Counted from the stretch's first letter, positions 52,167 through 61,572 are shown. The stretch is 64,000 nt of DNA from Deltaproteobacteria bacterium (GCA_016792625.1 JAEUKK010000008.1:33726-97725), one strand, 5' to 3'. A program made the numbers and translations. The notes: generated by a model from the sequence alone, not told the origin.

Positions 52167-53603
52167 TCAGCGCGACCAGGCCCGTGCGTCCTCTTTGCTG
52201 CGCTTCAGCAGGTCTTGGCCCGCCGCGGTGGCCGGCGGCGCGCTCTGGTAGGCCTGCCGTTGGCGCTCGACCTCGGCGGCGGCCTCGAGCAGCCCGGCGT
52301 CGCCCCGGCGGGCGCCGACATCGGCGAGCAGCGCGGCGGCCTCCGCGAGGCGGGCTTGGTTGCTCGGCAGGTCACCCGCGGCGAAGTCGGCCGCGCCGCG
52401 CTGCAGCAAGGCCGCGCCACGCGCCTCGGCCGCGAGCGCCGCGGCCTCGGCGTCCATCGACGCGGCGACCACGGTGGGATCAGCGGTCACGAGGCCATAG
52501 ACGGCGACCTCGGCCGTTTGCGCTGCGCCGGCGGGCGTGCCGTAGCGTAGGCGGGCCGTGGCCGCGAGGACCTCTCCCTCATGGCGCTCGTCGAGGTTGA
52601 CGCGCAGGACGACCTTTCGGGTCTCCCCGGCGGCGAGGTCACCGACCTGCACCACCAAGCCCTGCCCGGCGCGGTCGACGCCCCACCCGTAGACCTCCTC
52701 GATCTCGCCGAAGGGGAGCTGGACCTCCACCGTGGTGCCGCGGGCGACCTGCGTGGCGGCCTGGGCCATCGCCTCCTCCACCAGGGCCGGCAGGCGGTCG
52801 AGCTGGGCCGCGTAGCGGTAGCGGCCACCCCCTGCGTCGGCGACCTGGGCCAGCAGGTCCTCATTGAACTCCCACCCGACCCCAAAAGCGCTGAGGCTGA
52901 GGCCGCGCTGCGCGGCGCCCCGGGCCAGGGCGGTCAGCGTGGGGCCGTCGGTCACGCCCACATTGGCGTAGCCGTCGCTGAGCAGCACGAGCTGGCGCAC
53001 GCCGGGGCCGGTCGCGCTGGTCAGCTGGCCGAGCCCGGTCTGGAGCCCGGCGTAGAGGTTGGTGCCGCCGGCCGCCCGCAGGCCGCTGAGGCGCGCGCGG
53101 GCGCCCGACGGGTCGAGCAGGGGGCGCTGGGCGAGCACGATGTCGGCGTGATCGTCGAAGCGGACGACGCTGAGCGAATCTTCGGGCCGAAGCGCCGCGG
53201 TCAGCGCCTGGGCCGCGGCCTTGGCGGCGGAGAGGCGGCCCTGCTCCTTCATGGAGCCCGAGCCGTCGACCACCAAGCTGAGGTGCACCGGCTGCCGGGC
53301 CGCTCGCTCGCCGTCTGCGCTGATCTCGATGACCAGCAGCTGATCTTCATCGTGGTGGAGGAGCCGAGCACCCTGCGCCAGCCGCGCCCGGAGCTGCACG
53401 GGGCCTGCGCTGGCCGACGCCCCCCGGGTCGCTATCGGGTCTGCCGTTTTGGGGGGCGCACCCCACCCGGCCAGCGGCGCCATTGGATCCATCGGGTCGA
53501 CCGGCGCGCTGGCCCGCTGCCCGGTCGAGATCTGCTCCGGCGCCGCCACCAGCCCCACGGCCGCGGCGACGGCCGCCCCCAGCCCTGCTTGCCATCGCCA
53601 CAT
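52167..53603 (-). CDS. exported von Willebrand factor A (VWA) domain protein
   Basis: 478 residues from ATG 53603 (GGAGG five bases upstream). A signal or membrane segment lies at about residues 6-21 (AGLGAAVAAAVGLVAA). The VWA domain (about 100-290) has all metal-site parts: LSLVVDGSGSM (DxSxS), GGTNLYAGLQ (Thr) and LVLLSDGYANVGV (Asp). The DGSGSM variant keeps the metal ligands. A beta-rich domain (VEVQLPFGEIEEVYGWGVD, about 296-380) and a helical tail with many Ala follow, as in YfbK/TerF-type VWA proteins of Gram-negative bacteria. Ligand unknown. The gene sits 88 bases after the aldolase gene. Confidence 0.86.
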   Translation of the reverse strand: MWRWQAGLGAAVAAAVGLVAAPEQISTGQRASAPVDPMDPMAPLAGWGAPPKTADPIATRGASASAGPVQLRARLAQGARLLHHDEDQLLVIEISADGERAARQPVHLSLVVDGSGSMKEQGRLSAAKAAAQALTAALRPEDSLSVVRFDDHADIVLAQRPLLDPSGARARLSGLRAAGGTNLYAGLQTGLGQLTSATGPGVRQLVLLSDGYANVGVTDGPTLTALARGAAQRGLSLSAFGVGWEFNEDLLAQVADAGGGRYRYAAQLDRLPALVEEAMAQAATQVARGTTVEVQLPFGEIEEVYGWGVDRAGQGLVVQVGDLAAGETRKVVLRVNLDERHEGEVLAATARLRYGTPAGAAQTAEVAVYGLVTADPTVVAASMDAEAAALAAEARGAALLQRGAADFAAGDLPSNQARLAEAAALLADVGARRGDAGLLEAAAEVERQRQAYQSAPPATAAGQDLLKRSKEDARAWSR

Positions 53604-53691
53604 GCCCGCCTCCGGGGGCCCCGGCGGGCCCATCGGCGCGGGAACGGCCGCAGCGCGCGGCGCTTACACCAAGTGGGGGCGCTGAGCGCGC

Positions 53692-54777
53692 TCAGGCAAT
53701 GTTCACCTCGGGGTTGAGGTACACGTCCTGAATGGCGTTGAGCAGGGCGATGCCCTCGGCGCGGGGCTTCTGAAAGGCCTTGCGGCCCGAGATCAGGCCC
53801 ATGCCGCCGGCCCGCTTGTTGATCACCGCGGTCGCCACGGCGTCGCGCAGGTCATTGTTGCCGCTGGCGCCGCCCGAGTTGATCAGCCCGGCCCGGCCCA
53901 TGTAGCAGTTGGCGACTTGGTAGCGGGTCAGATCGATGGGGTGGTCGCTGGCCAGCTCGGTGTAGATGCGCTTGTCGAACTTGCCGTAGCTGCTGTTACC
54001 CAGGTTGAGGGCTTGGTATCCGCCGTTGTTCTCAGGCAGCTTCTGCTTGATGATGTCGGCTTGGATGGTGACGCCCATGTGGTTGGCTTGGCCGGTGAGG
54101 TCAGCCGACACATGGTAGTCCTTGCCGTCGCGCTTGAATGCGTCATTCCGCAGGTAGCACCACAGCACCGTGGCCATGCCCAGCTCATGCGCGGCCTGGA
54201 AGGCTTGGCTGACCTCTTGGATTTGCCGGGTCGACTCGCTGCTCCCAAAATAGATCGTGGCGCCCACCGCCGCGCAGCCCATGTCATAGGCCTGCTCGAC
54301 GCTGGCGAACATGACCTGGTCAAAAGCGTTGGGCACGCTGAGCAGCTCATTGTGGTTGATCTTGAGGATCAACGGGATCTTGTGGGCATAGCGCCGGGCC
54401 AACATCGACAGCCCGCCGCTGGTGGTCGCCACGGCGTTGCAGCCGCCCTCGATCGCGAGCTGGATGATGTTCTCGGGGTCGAAGTAGTCGGGGTTCTTGG
54501 CGAAGCTCGCCCCGCCCGAGTGCTCGATGCCCTGATCCACGGGCAGGATGCTGAGGTATCCCGTGCCGCCCAGGCGACCGTGGTTGTACAGCCGCTGCAG
54601 GTTGCCCAAGGTGCGAACGCTGCGGTCGGACGGCCCGAAGACCCGATCCACGAAGTCGGGGCCCGGCAGGTGCAGGCGAGACTTGGGGATCTTGGTCGCG
54701 GTGTGGCCGAGCAGGTGGTCGGCGTCTTCGCCGAGGATCCGCACGACGTCGTTCGTGGAGAGGGTCAGGCTGCTCAT
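53692..54777 (-). CDS. fbaB: class I fructose-bisphosphate aldolase (FbaB/DhnA type)
   Basis: 361 residues from ATG 54777. It resembles the archaeal/E. coli FbaB class rather than the metal-dependent class II enzymes: [20 protein letters not shown] (about 79-98), [46 protein letters not shown] and [17 protein letters not shown] near the C-terminus; the Lys in the last block is the probable Schiff-base residue of this family. It interconverts fructose 1,6-bisphosphate and two triose phosphates. The gene is monocistronic or leads the VWA gene (88 bases). Confidence 0.92.
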   Translation of the reverse strand: MSSLTLSTNDVVRILGEDADHLLGHTATKIPKSRLHLPGPDFVDRVFGPSDRSVRTLGNLQRLYNHGRLGGTGYLSILPVDQGIEHSGGASFAKNPDYFDPENIIQLAIEGGCNAVATTSGGLSMLARRYAHKIPLILKINHNELLSVPNAFDQVMFASVEQAYDMGCAAVGATIYFGSSESTRQIQEVSQAFQAAHELGMATVLWCYLRNDAFKRDGKDYHVSADLTGQANHMGVTIQADIIKQKLPENNGGYQALNLGNSSYGKFDKRIYTELASDHPIDLTRYQVANCYMGRAGLINSGGASGNNDLRDAVATAVINKRAGGMGLISGRKAFQKPRAEGIALLNAIQDVYLNPEVNIA

Positions 54778-54916
54778 GGGGACCTCGGGCGACAGGGGGA
54801 GGGAGCGCGGCCGTTTCGCCGCGGGCGCTGTGCTGCGCGGCGTCCTATCGAGGGCAGGGGAGGGGCGCCGTCCACGCCGCGCCGCTGGACGGCATAGCGG
54901 CGGCAGAGGAGGGCCC

Positions 54917-55429
54917 GTGCGCACGACCCACCGCCTCGACCTGCTGCTGCTGCCCGAGCACATCGACCAGGACGTTGATCCGGTCGCGTTTGCCTTCATC
55001 GCCGACGGTTGGATCGGCGGTGGCCTGCTCGCCCACCGCCCGGGCGGCCTCGGCCCTGGCCCCGCGGCGAACGCGCTGCTCCCCGGCGGTTTTGCGGCGC
55101 TCCGGCTGGATCGGCCCGGCGCGGCGACCCTCTACGCCAACGAACAAGGCGGCTTTCGCGCGCCTTGCCCCCGCTGCGGCGCGCCGTTGGCCGGCCCGCT
55201 CGGCGCCGCGGTCGAGGCCTGGCGGCGCGGCGGCCCCCGTGCGCTGACGTGCCCCCGCTGCGGCTGGGCCGGCGACCTCAGCGCCATCCAAGGCCAGCCG
55301 CCCTTCGGGATCGCCCGCGCCGCGGTCATCTTCGCCGACGTGGGCGGGGTGGACCTGTCCTCCCTTGGGCAAGAGGCCCTCGCAGCCCTGCTCGGCGCCG
55401 CGCGGGTGGTCCTCCGCCGGCCGAGCTGA
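54917..55429 (+). CDS. small protein with CxxC pairs (zinc-ribbon-like), unknown function
   Basis: 170 residues from GTG 54917 with GAGGAGG five bases upstream. Two CPRCG knuckles (PCPRCGAPL, about 84-92, and [11 protein letters not shown], about 114-124) should hold one zinc ion. The N-terminal half ([20 protein letters not shown]) and the end ([12 protein letters not shown]) do not identify a family. No signal sequence. It is divergent from the aldolase gene and convergent with tdk. Confidence 0.7.
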   Translation: MRTTHRLDLLLLPEHIDQDVDPVAFAFIADGWIGGGLLAHRPGGLGPGPAANALLPGGFAALRLDRPGAATLYANEQGGFRAPCPRCGAPLAGPLGAAVEAWRRGGPRALTCPRCGWAGDLSAIQGQPPFGIARAAVIFADVGGVDLSSLGQEALAALLGAARVVLRRPS

Positions 55430-55477
55430 GGCCGGCCCAACCGAGGCCGTGCGCGTGGGCCGCCCCAAGCGGCGCGT

Positions 55478-56104
55478 TCAGCCCAGGTCTTCGGCGAGGT
55501 TCATGCCCAGGGGCAGCCGCTCTTGGATGGGGTCGAAGCGGCTCGGCGACCAGTGCAGCCGGCAGCGCGCCTCGTAGGCCTCGGCCTCGCCCACCAGCAC
55601 CTGGCCGCCCACGTCGATGATGCGCTGGCTGCGGTCGGCGGGGTTGCCGCAGATCACGCAGATGGCCAGCTTCTTGGTCACATACTCGGCCATCGCCATC
55701 AGGTGCGGCAGCGGCTCAAAGGGCACGCCCCGGTAGTCGAGATCGAGCCCGGCCACGATGACCCGCTTGCCGCGGTTGGCCAGCAGGTCGACCACCTGGA
55801 CCAGGCCCGGGTCGAAGAACTGGGCCTCGTCGACCCCGACCACCATCGCGTCGCCGACCTGGGGGATGATCTCGTCGCTGCGCTCGACCTGGATCGAGCG
55901 CATGCGGTGACCAGAGTGGCTGCCCACGCTGTCTTTGGCGTAGCGCACGTCGATCCGGGGCTTGAAGACCACCACCGGCTGGCGCGCGTACTGGGCCCGG
56001 CGGAGGCGGCCGATCAGCTCCTCCGTCTTGCCTGAGAACATGCAGCCCGTGATGACCTCGACCCAGCCGACGCCTTGGGGGGTGAGGTGAGGGTGTCCAA
56101 CCAT
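55478..56104 (-). CDS. tdk: thymidine kinase, type II (Tdk)
   Basis: 208 residues. P-loop [20 protein letters not shown] (17-36), catalytic Glu in [10 protein letters not shown] (about 88-97), zinc-binding [13 protein letters not shown] (about 149-161) with the second pair CRLH, and the lasso-type [17 protein letters not shown]. These match the tetrameric bacterial TK1-like enzyme, which phosphorylates thymidine for salvage. The gene ends 49 bases from the zinc-ribbon gene and starts at ATG 56104. Confidence 0.96.
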   Translation of the reverse strand: MVGHPHLTPQGVGWVEVITGCMFSGKTEELIGRLRRAQYARQPVVVFKPRIDVRYAKDSVGSHSGHRMRSIQVERSDEIIPQVGDAMVVGVDEAQFFDPGLVQVVDLLANRGKRVIVAGLDLDYRGVPFEPLPHLMAMAEYVTKKLAICVICGNPADRSQRIIDVGGQVLVGEAEAYEARCRLHWSPSRFDPIQERLPLGMNLAEDLG

Positions 56105-56191
56105 GGTGCGGGCCTAACCTGCGGCCCCCCTCCGCCGGCTCGGGCTCACCGCATCCTCACGCGGCCGATCTGCGCCGCTTATCCGCCGTTT

Positions 56192-57760
56192 TCACCGGAT
56201 CTGCTGCTGCAGGCCCTCCTCAGGCAGAGGGGCGGACGGCTCCGGCAGCGCCCACAGCTCGGGGCTGCGCGCCCCGGGCCCCAGCGCGCCCACGAGCCGC
56301 GCGCCCTGCGCCAAAAGGCCCGCGCGCAGGTCATCCCCGTCGGTGAGCCCTGGGTCATCCCGCATCAGCACCACCGCCCGCACCCCCAGGGCCTGCAGGC
56401 CCGCCACCGCTCCCGGCGCCAGCGGGCCCCCACGCCCGCCGGCCACCCGGTCGTAGGTCAGCAGCGGCGCCAGTGCGGGGGCCGTGCGCCGCACACCCAC
56501 GCTGTTGAAGTCGGGCACCGCGGGGGTCGGCCGTCCGTGGCAGGTCTGGGCGAAGAGCACCTCACGCGCCCGGCCCCGCGAGGGGTTCGGCCGCCCCGGC
56601 GGCAGCGCAACGGGGCCCGGGATCACGAGCAGCGCGCCATCCTCGACCGCGGCACCCCCAGCCTCGGCCTGCGCGGCGAGCAGGGCGCAGGGCGCGGGCG
56701 GGCCCGGGTCGGCGCCGGGGATCAGCGGCTCGATGGGAGAGAGCAAAATCCCCTCCAGCACGATGATCGGCGCGAGCAGGCCCCGCCAGCGTCGCCGATC
56801 CGCCCAGGCTCCGGCGGAGAGGGCGAGCAGGGCCAGCGTGGCCGCGTGCCAGCGGTAGGGGAAGCGGAGCTGCGCGAAGCCCGGGAGCGCATCCCAGGGG
56901 CCGTCACCCACGCTCAGCAGCAACGGTGCCAGGGCGAGGGCGAGGGTGGGCCCGCGCCCGGCTAGCGCGGCGAGCGTCAGGCTGGGGCCGACCCAGGTGG
57001 TCATCGCGAAGGGCTGCAGGCCCGGCGCGGCCCCGGGTCGCAAAAACAGCGGCTGGAGGCCCATCGCGTGGCGCACCGCGGGCTCTACGGGCGCGCCGTC
57101 GGGGAAGGCCTGGGCGAAGGCCAACACCAAGGGCAGGCCGAGCAGCAGGCCGGCGAAGGCCAGCCAGCGCCGCGGGCGGCCGAGCCCGAGCAGCCCCACC
57201 AGCGCGCAGCCGGCCGCCCCCGCGTAGAAGCTGCACCAGACGCAGATCCCCAGGGCGAGCGCCGCCCAGCCGGCCCGCCCGCGCCCCAGGGCCACCAACA
57301 AGAGGCCGAGGCACCAGCCGTCGGCGCCCTCGATAATGCCCTCCACCGCGTAGCCGTGAAAGAAGGGCGCGCAGCCAAAAGCCGCGGCCACGGTGAGCTG
57401 CCCGCGCCCCCGCAGCCCGAAGGCCGCGCCCGCCGCGCCCGCCGCCAGCACGGTGCCCACGCGCGCGGCGAGCAGCAGCAGGTTCCAGGTCCAGCGCAGG
57501 CCGAAGATCGGCAGCAGCGGTCCGGCCAGCCAGCCCCGCAGCGGGCTCTGGTAGATCCAGGGCAGGCCCTCGGGCGCGCCGAGCAGCGGCGCCTCGGTGG
57601 CCAGCGCGGGCCAAGCCTGCGTGGCGGTCCAGAGCCCCCAAACCGCCGGGTAGAGGTCGGTCAGGCCGTGCCCGAGCAGCTCGCCGCGCAGCAAGGCGGG
57701 CAGGGCGGGCAGCAGCCCCCAGGCGAGGGCGAGGCACCAGAGCGGCGCCCAGCGCGTCAT
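56192..57760 (-). CDS. polytopic membrane protein, possible GT-C-like family, second in window
   Basis: 522 residues from ATG 57760. About ten hydrophobic segments cover residues 1-370; the first large loop contains PEGLPWIYQSPLRGW, and LPGFAQLRFPYRWHAATLAL (about 309-328) contains an R-F-P-Y-R motif of the kind found in YfhO/GT-C type membrane proteins. A soluble C-terminal part (about 370-522) follows. Its layout resembles 32832-34232, so the two may be distant paralogs. A sugar-lipid transferase role is possible but not shown. It runs 88 bases ahead of tdk on the same strand. Confidence 0.7.
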   Translation of the reverse strand: MTRWAPLWCLALAWGLLPALPALLRGELLGHGLTDLYPAVWGLWTATQAWPALATEAPLLGAPEGLPWIYQSPLRGWLAGPLLPIFGLRWTWNLLLLAARVGTVLAAGAAGAAFGLRGRGQLTVAAAFGCAPFFHGYAVEGIIEGADGWCLGLLLVALGRGRAGWAALALGICVWCSFYAGAAGCALVGLLGLGRPRRWLAFAGLLLGLPLVLAFAQAFPDGAPVEPAVRHAMGLQPLFLRPGAAPGLQPFAMTTWVGPSLTLAALAGRGPTLALALAPLLLSVGDGPWDALPGFAQLRFPYRWHAATLALLALSAGAWADRRRWRGLLAPIIVLEGILLSPIEPLIPGADPGPPAPCALLAAQAEAGGAAVEDGALLVIPGPVALPPGRPNPSRGRAREVLFAQTCHGRPTPAVPDFNSVGVRRTAPALAPLLTYDRVAGGRGGPLAPGAVAGLQALGVRAVVLMRDDPGLTDGDDLRAGLLAQGARLVGALGPGARSPELWALPEPSAPLPEEGLQQQIR

Positions 57761-57857
57761 CTGCGGTGCGCCAAGGCCGCGGTCCACGCCCACCCCGGGG
57801 CCGGGCTCAGGGTGCGCGCCGACCCGCGGCGGACTATCGCCCAGCCGAGAGGTGGGC

Positions 57858-58541
57858 GTGGATCTCTTGCTCAGCAGCGGTTTTCTCGCGTTTGGGCGCC
57901 ACATCGGCGCCCTCGCCGCGATCGAAGACCAGGGCCTGCCCATCGACGGCGTGTTCGGCACCAGCTCGGGCGCGCTGACCGGCGCGCTCTGGGCGGCCGG
58001 CCTGCCCGCGGCGCAGATCTTGGCCGAGCTGGGCGGCGTGCGCCCGCTGGACTTCATGGCCGGCCACTGGGCGCTGCACCGCGGCCTCACCTCAATTGAC
58101 CCGGTGATCCGCCGCCTCGAGGCGCTGCTCCCGCCGACGATCGAGCAGCTGCCCCGGCCCTTCGGGGTCGGCGTGCGGGGCGCCGACGGCCACTTCTCCT
58201 GGCGCACCCGCGGGCCGTTGCCGACCCTCGTCGCCGCCTCCTGCGCGATGCCCGTGATCTTCGCCCCCGTGGTCGTCGACGGCGAGGCGCTGGCCGACGG
58301 CGGCGCGGTCGACCGCCTCGGCGCCGGGCCGCACCGCAGCTTGCGGGGGCCGGGGCGCCGGCTCATCCACCGGGTGGCCCGCAGCGCGGGGGTCGATCAA
58401 GATGATGACCTCTCCGCTGATCTGGTGATGGAGAGCCCGCGTTCGGGGGCGTCATTTTGGAGCTTGGGGGACGTGGCTGCCCAGGCGGCGGAGAGCCGCC
58501 GCATCGCCTCCCAGGCTTTGCGCGCCGGGCTCGGCGGCTGA
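57858..58541 (+). CDS. patatin-like phospholipase family protein
   Basis: 227 residues from GTG 57858 (AGAGG upstream; GTG 57852 is also in frame). The nucleophile elbow is VFGTSSGALTGALWAAGLPA (Ser in GTSSG, about 32-36), and the catalytic Asp lies in EALADGGAVDRLG (DGG, about 146-148). The usual oxyanion GGGxRG is replaced by LSSGFLAFGRHIGAL near the start. Short for the family but with both catalytic residues. Similar small patatin-like proteins are annotated as RssA-type. It would be a lipid acyl hydrolase in the cytoplasm. Its stop is 10 bases from the convergent gene. Confidence 0.8.
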   Translation: MDLLLSSGFLAFGRHIGALAAIEDQGLPIDGVFGTSSGALTGALWAAGLPAAQILAELGGVRPLDFMAGHWALHRGLTSIDPVIRRLEALLPPTIEQLPRPFGVGVRGADGHFSWRTRGPLPTLVAASCAMPVIFAPVVVDGEALADGGAVDRLGAGPHRSLRGPGRRLIHRVARSAGVDQDDDLSADLVMESPRSGASFWSLGDVAAQAAESRRIASQALRAGLGG

Positions 58542-58550
58542 GCGGGCCCC

Positions 58551-59249
58551 TCAGAACTCCAGCGTGGGCAGCGCGAGGCCGGCCATCTTCGCCGCCTTGC
58601 TCACCGCGGTGACCAGGTTGAAGTCGTCGCTGGCGTCGGCGATCCCGGCGGCGGTGGCGATGGCGTCGATCGCGTGGGGCGGGCTGCGCGCGATGGCCAG
58701 CAGCGCGAGCACCTGCTCCCGCGGGTCATTGTCGGCGGTGGCCTGGGCGTAGGCCGCGTGCGCGTGGCGCAGGCCGGCCTCGGCGTCGCCGCGGTCAAAA
58801 GCGGCCAAGGCGGCGCCCAGCGCGGTGGTGGTGTCGGCCGGCGGGGGCTTGGCGGCCATCAGCCGCTGCATGAGCTGGGCCTGCAGCGCGGTGATCGCGG
58901 CCTCACCCTCGGCGTCGCCCTCGGCCTGGGCCAAGCCCCTGGCCTTGCGCAGCGCTTGGCGGGCGCGGGGGCCCTCGCCCAGCGCGGCGGCGGCCTGCGC
59001 CTCCCACGCGAGCAGGCGGGCGAGCAGGCCGGGGCGCTCGGCGGCGGCGGTCTGGGCCTCGGCCATGCGGTCCAGCGCCGCGCGGTTTTCGCCCCGCTGC
59101 ACGCACTGGTAGACGTGCAGGGCGAGGTGGTCGGGATCTTGGCGCTCGGGGTGGTCCTCGGTCGTCGCCGGCGCCGCTGGCACCGCGGGGGACTGGGCCG
59201 CGCGCGGGCCGGGCAGGCTCGAGGCGCCCGGCCAGAGGTGCTCAGCCAT
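58551..59249 (-). CDS. Ala-rich helical-repeat protein coupled to the AHCY paralog
   Basis: 232 residues. ATG 59249 overlaps the end of the AHCY-paralog gene by 8 bases. After a Pro/Ala-rich start of about 40 residues, helices follow in TPR-like pairs (LARLLAWEAQAAAALGEGPR, ARQALRKARGLAQAEGDAEG, FDRGDAEAGLRHAHAAYAQA). No known domain name. The position suggests it works with the paralog, for example as a binding partner, but the sequence does not say how. Confidence 0.7.
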   Translation of the reverse strand: MAEHLWPGASSLPGPRAAQSPAVPAAPATTEDHPERQDPDHLALHVYQCVQRGENRAALDRMAEAQTAAAERPGLLARLLAWEAQAAAALGEGPRARQALRKARGLAQAEGDAEGEAAITALQAQLMQRLMAAKPPPADTTTALGAALAAFDRGDAEAGLRHAHAAYAQATADNDPREQVLALLAIARSPPHAIDAIATAAGIADASDDFNLVTAVSKAAKMAGLALPTLEF

Positions 59250-60390
59250 GGGCCCGCCCGTGCGCCTTGATCGCGAGGCGCGCCGCTTCGGCCTCGAGCT
59301 CGGCGGGCACCACGCTGACCCCCGCGGGCAGGCCGCCGACGGCGAGGCGCTCGAGCGCGAGGCCCAGCGCTGCGAAGTGCACCAGCAGCGGCTCGGGTGA
59401 GCCGGCGTTCATCACGATGTTCAGCGGGTGGCCATCGGCGAGCACGACGACCCGCGGGCCATCTTCGAGGTGGTAAGCGGTGACCCGCTCGGTGATCTGG
59501 TCATAGGCCCGGCTCGCCCCGCGAATCGCAGCGACGTTGATCTCGGCGTCGCCGTGGCCGGCGTTGATCAGCACCAGGCCGTCGCGGGCGCCGCGCAGCG
59601 CCTCGGGGCCGATGACCCCGCGGCCGCCGGTCGCCGTGACCAGCAGGCCGACCCGCTGCAGCGCCTCTTCGAGGGTGGGCGCGGGGAAGCCATCGTAGTG
59701 GGCTACGAGCTGCAGGATGGGGTCACGCTCGATGACCTCGACCGCGGCGCCGCCCGCCCGCGCGTAGGCGGCGAGCCCGCGCCCGACCGGGCCGTAGCCG
59801 AGCACGCCGACCCGCCGGCCCGAGAGGTGGATGCCGGTGAGCTGCTGGACGGCCTGCCAGAGCCCCTCGCCGACGCCGTGCCGGTTCTCGATCGCCGGCT
59901 TGAGCCGCCCCTCGTTGAGATCGAGCACGGGGAAGGGCACCGAGAGCTGCTTGAGGCGCTCGCTGCCGCTCTTGCTCAGCTCGACCGCGCCGCGCACGCG
60001 GGCGACCAGCTCGGGCCGGCGGTGCAGCAGCGTGCCGATGAGGTTGGCCCCCGCGTCCACGATGAGGTCGGGCTCCTCGTCGATGACCAACATCTGGTGG
60101 TCTTTGCGGGCGCCGGCGGCGTGCACCTCCATCCCCGCGCCGCGCAGCAGGTCGACCACCGACGGATCGGTGGTGGCCTCGCTGGCCGCGCAGAGCACGA
60201 AGCGGCCGCCGCCCAGCGCCAGCTCTTGCAGCAGGGCGCCGATGTACGAGGTGAGGTGGGCCGAGACGCCCACGGTCAGGCCCTCAAAAGGCCGGGAGCG
60301 GGCCAGCCGGTTGCCCAGCAGGGGCATCACCGGGAAGAAGGCGTTGACGCGGGCGATCTCAGACGCGGCTTTGGCGGCTCGGCCGTGCAT
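59242..60390 (-). CDS. divergent S-adenosylhomocysteine hydrolase-like protein
   Basis: 382 residues from ATG 60390 (GAGGAG six bases upstream). The fold is that of adenosylhomocysteinase: VGVSAHLTSYIGALLQEL (His region), DLIVDAGANLIGTLLHRRPE (equivalent to the D-G-A-D-L block), VELSKSGSERLKQL (Glu), NEGRLKPAIENRHGVGEG (Lys conserved, D-N replaced by E-N), VGVLGYGPVGRGLAAYAR (NAD-binding loop) and INAGHGDAEIN. It is about 40 residues shorter than the canonical enzyme at 61863-63122 and strongly diverged, so it may use another nucleoside-like substrate. It lies in an operon with the MYXO-CTERM-like gene (9 bases upstream) and the helical gene. Confidence 0.85.
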   Translation of the reverse strand: MHGRAAKAASEIARVNAFFPVMPLLGNRLARSRPFEGLTVGVSAHLTSYIGALLQELALGGGRFVLCAASEATTDPSVVDLLRGAGMEVHAAGARKDHQMLVIDEEPDLIVDAGANLIGTLLHRRPELVARVRGAVELSKSGSERLKQLSVPFPVLDLNEGRLKPAIENRHGVGEGLWQAVQQLTGIHLSGRRVGVLGYGPVGRGLAAYARAGGAAVEVIERDPILQLVAHYDGFPAPTLEEALQRVGLLVTATGGRGVIGPEALRGARDGLVLINAGHGDAEINVAAIRGASRAYDQITERVTAYHLEDGPRVVVLADGHPLNIVMNAGSPEPLLVHFAALGLALERLAVGGLPAGVSVVPAELEAEAARLAIKAHGRAHG

Positions 60391-60399
60391 TCTCGCTCC

Positions 60400-61572
60400 T
60401 CAGCGGGGGCCGCGCGGCGGGCGCGGGGTGGAGGCGGCGCCGGCCGCGCTCGGGTCGGGGGTGCGCCTCCGCCGCCTGCGCAGCAGCGAGAACGCCGGGA
60501 GCCCTAATCCAGCGGTCGCCCCAAAGCAGCAGCAGCCCAAGCCCCCGTCGGCGTCTTCGCTGCGGCTGACGTCGACGTAGAGGGCCAGCTCGCCGACCCC
60601 GCCGGCGTCGTCGGTGGCCTGCACGACCACGCGGTGGGCGCCGAGGTCCGCCTCGTCGGGGGCGAAGCGCAGCACGCCGCCTTGGTCGATCTCCATGTGC
60701 GGGGGCGCGCCTTCGAGCGCCCAGGTCACGGCGTCGTTTTGCCCCAGGTCCACCCGGCGAAAAACCCGGCTGACCCGGGCGGCGGGCGCGGCCAGCGCGA
60801 GGCCGCTGTCGCCGGTGGGCTCGAGCACGACCTGCAGCGGGCGCGCGTCGCCGAGCACCTCGGGCGGCACGTTGGTGGCCTCGCCGACCAGCCGCAGGCG
60901 TGCGGGCGCACCAGGGCCGTGCAGCTCGAGATCGAGGACCAGCGCGCCCTCGTTGATCAGCGCGCAGGAGACGGTCAGCGCGCCCCCGGGGCTGGCCGCG
61001 ACCTCAGCCCGCCCCTCAGCTTGGGCGTCGAGCAGGCCGCAGTCGGCGACCGCGGGCGGCGGCGCCCCGACCATCGCGGCGGCCTCGGCGCAGCCGGTGG
61101 GCCAGACCGTGGCGGTCCAGGTCGCGCCCTCGTTCTTGGCCGGGCTGTGCACCAGGGCCTCGGCGCCGACCTCGTCGACCGCGCCGTCGCAGTCTTGATC
61201 CACGCCGTCGCAGGCCTCGGGCGCGCCGGGGTGGACGTCGGCGCGGGCCGGGTCGCAGTCGCCGGCGGCGGTGGACCAGCCATCCCCGTCGGGATCGCCG
61301 TCGGGAGCGCCGGTGTCGGCGGAGCGGACGTCATCGGCGCCGGAGTCGACGGCGGGCGGCGCGCCCGGGCCGGCCACCCGCGCGGGGAGGGCCCAAGGGG
61401 AGCGGGCGCCGGCGGTCGGCCCGACAGCCAATGGGAGGGAGGGGCCCCGGTCCGCGACGGAGACGCCGCCCGCGTCGGCGCTCCCGTCGAGGAGCGGCGC
61501 CGCGCTGTCGTCGGCCCCGGCGCAGGACAGCGCCAGCCCGAGCAGCCCCCAGCGGAGGGCGCGGGCGCTCAC
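60400..61572 (-). CDS. exported MopE-motif protein with both a lipobox-like and a MYXO-CTERM-like end
   Basis: 390 residues from GTG 61572. The signal LLGLALSC has a lipobox Cys. Residues about 90-140 contain DGDPDGDGWSTAAGDCDP, HPGAPEACDGVDQDCDGAVDE, the MopE-type D/C motif common in myxobacterial surface proteins. The middle is beta-rich with Ig-like repeats (about 150-340; LVLDLELHGPGAP, VVVQATDDAGGVGELALYVD, typical cadherin-like ends). The C-terminus reads LGCCCFGATAGLGLPAFSLL then RRRRRR: a Cys-rich MYXO-CTERM-like signal. Having both lipidation and a C-terminal sorting signal would be unusual; one of them may not be used. Confidence 0.78.
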   Translation of the reverse strand: MSARALRWGLLGLALSCAGADDSAAPLLDGSADAGGVSVADRGPSLPLAVGPTAGARSPWALPARVAGPGAPPAVDSGADDVRSADTGAPDGDPDGDGWSTAAGDCDPARADVHPGAPEACDGVDQDCDGAVDEVGAEALVHSPAKNEGATWTATVWPTGCAEAAAMVGAPPPAVADCGLLDAQAEGRAEVAASPGGALTVSCALINEGALVLDLELHGPGAPARLRLVGEATNVPPEVLGDARPLQVVLEPTGDSGLALAAPAARVSRVFRRVDLGQNDAVTWALEGAPPHMEIDQGGVLRFAPDEADLGAHRVVVQATDDAGGVGELALYVDVSRSEDADGGLGCCCFGATAGLGLPAFSLLRRRRRRTPDPSAAGAASTPRPPRGPR

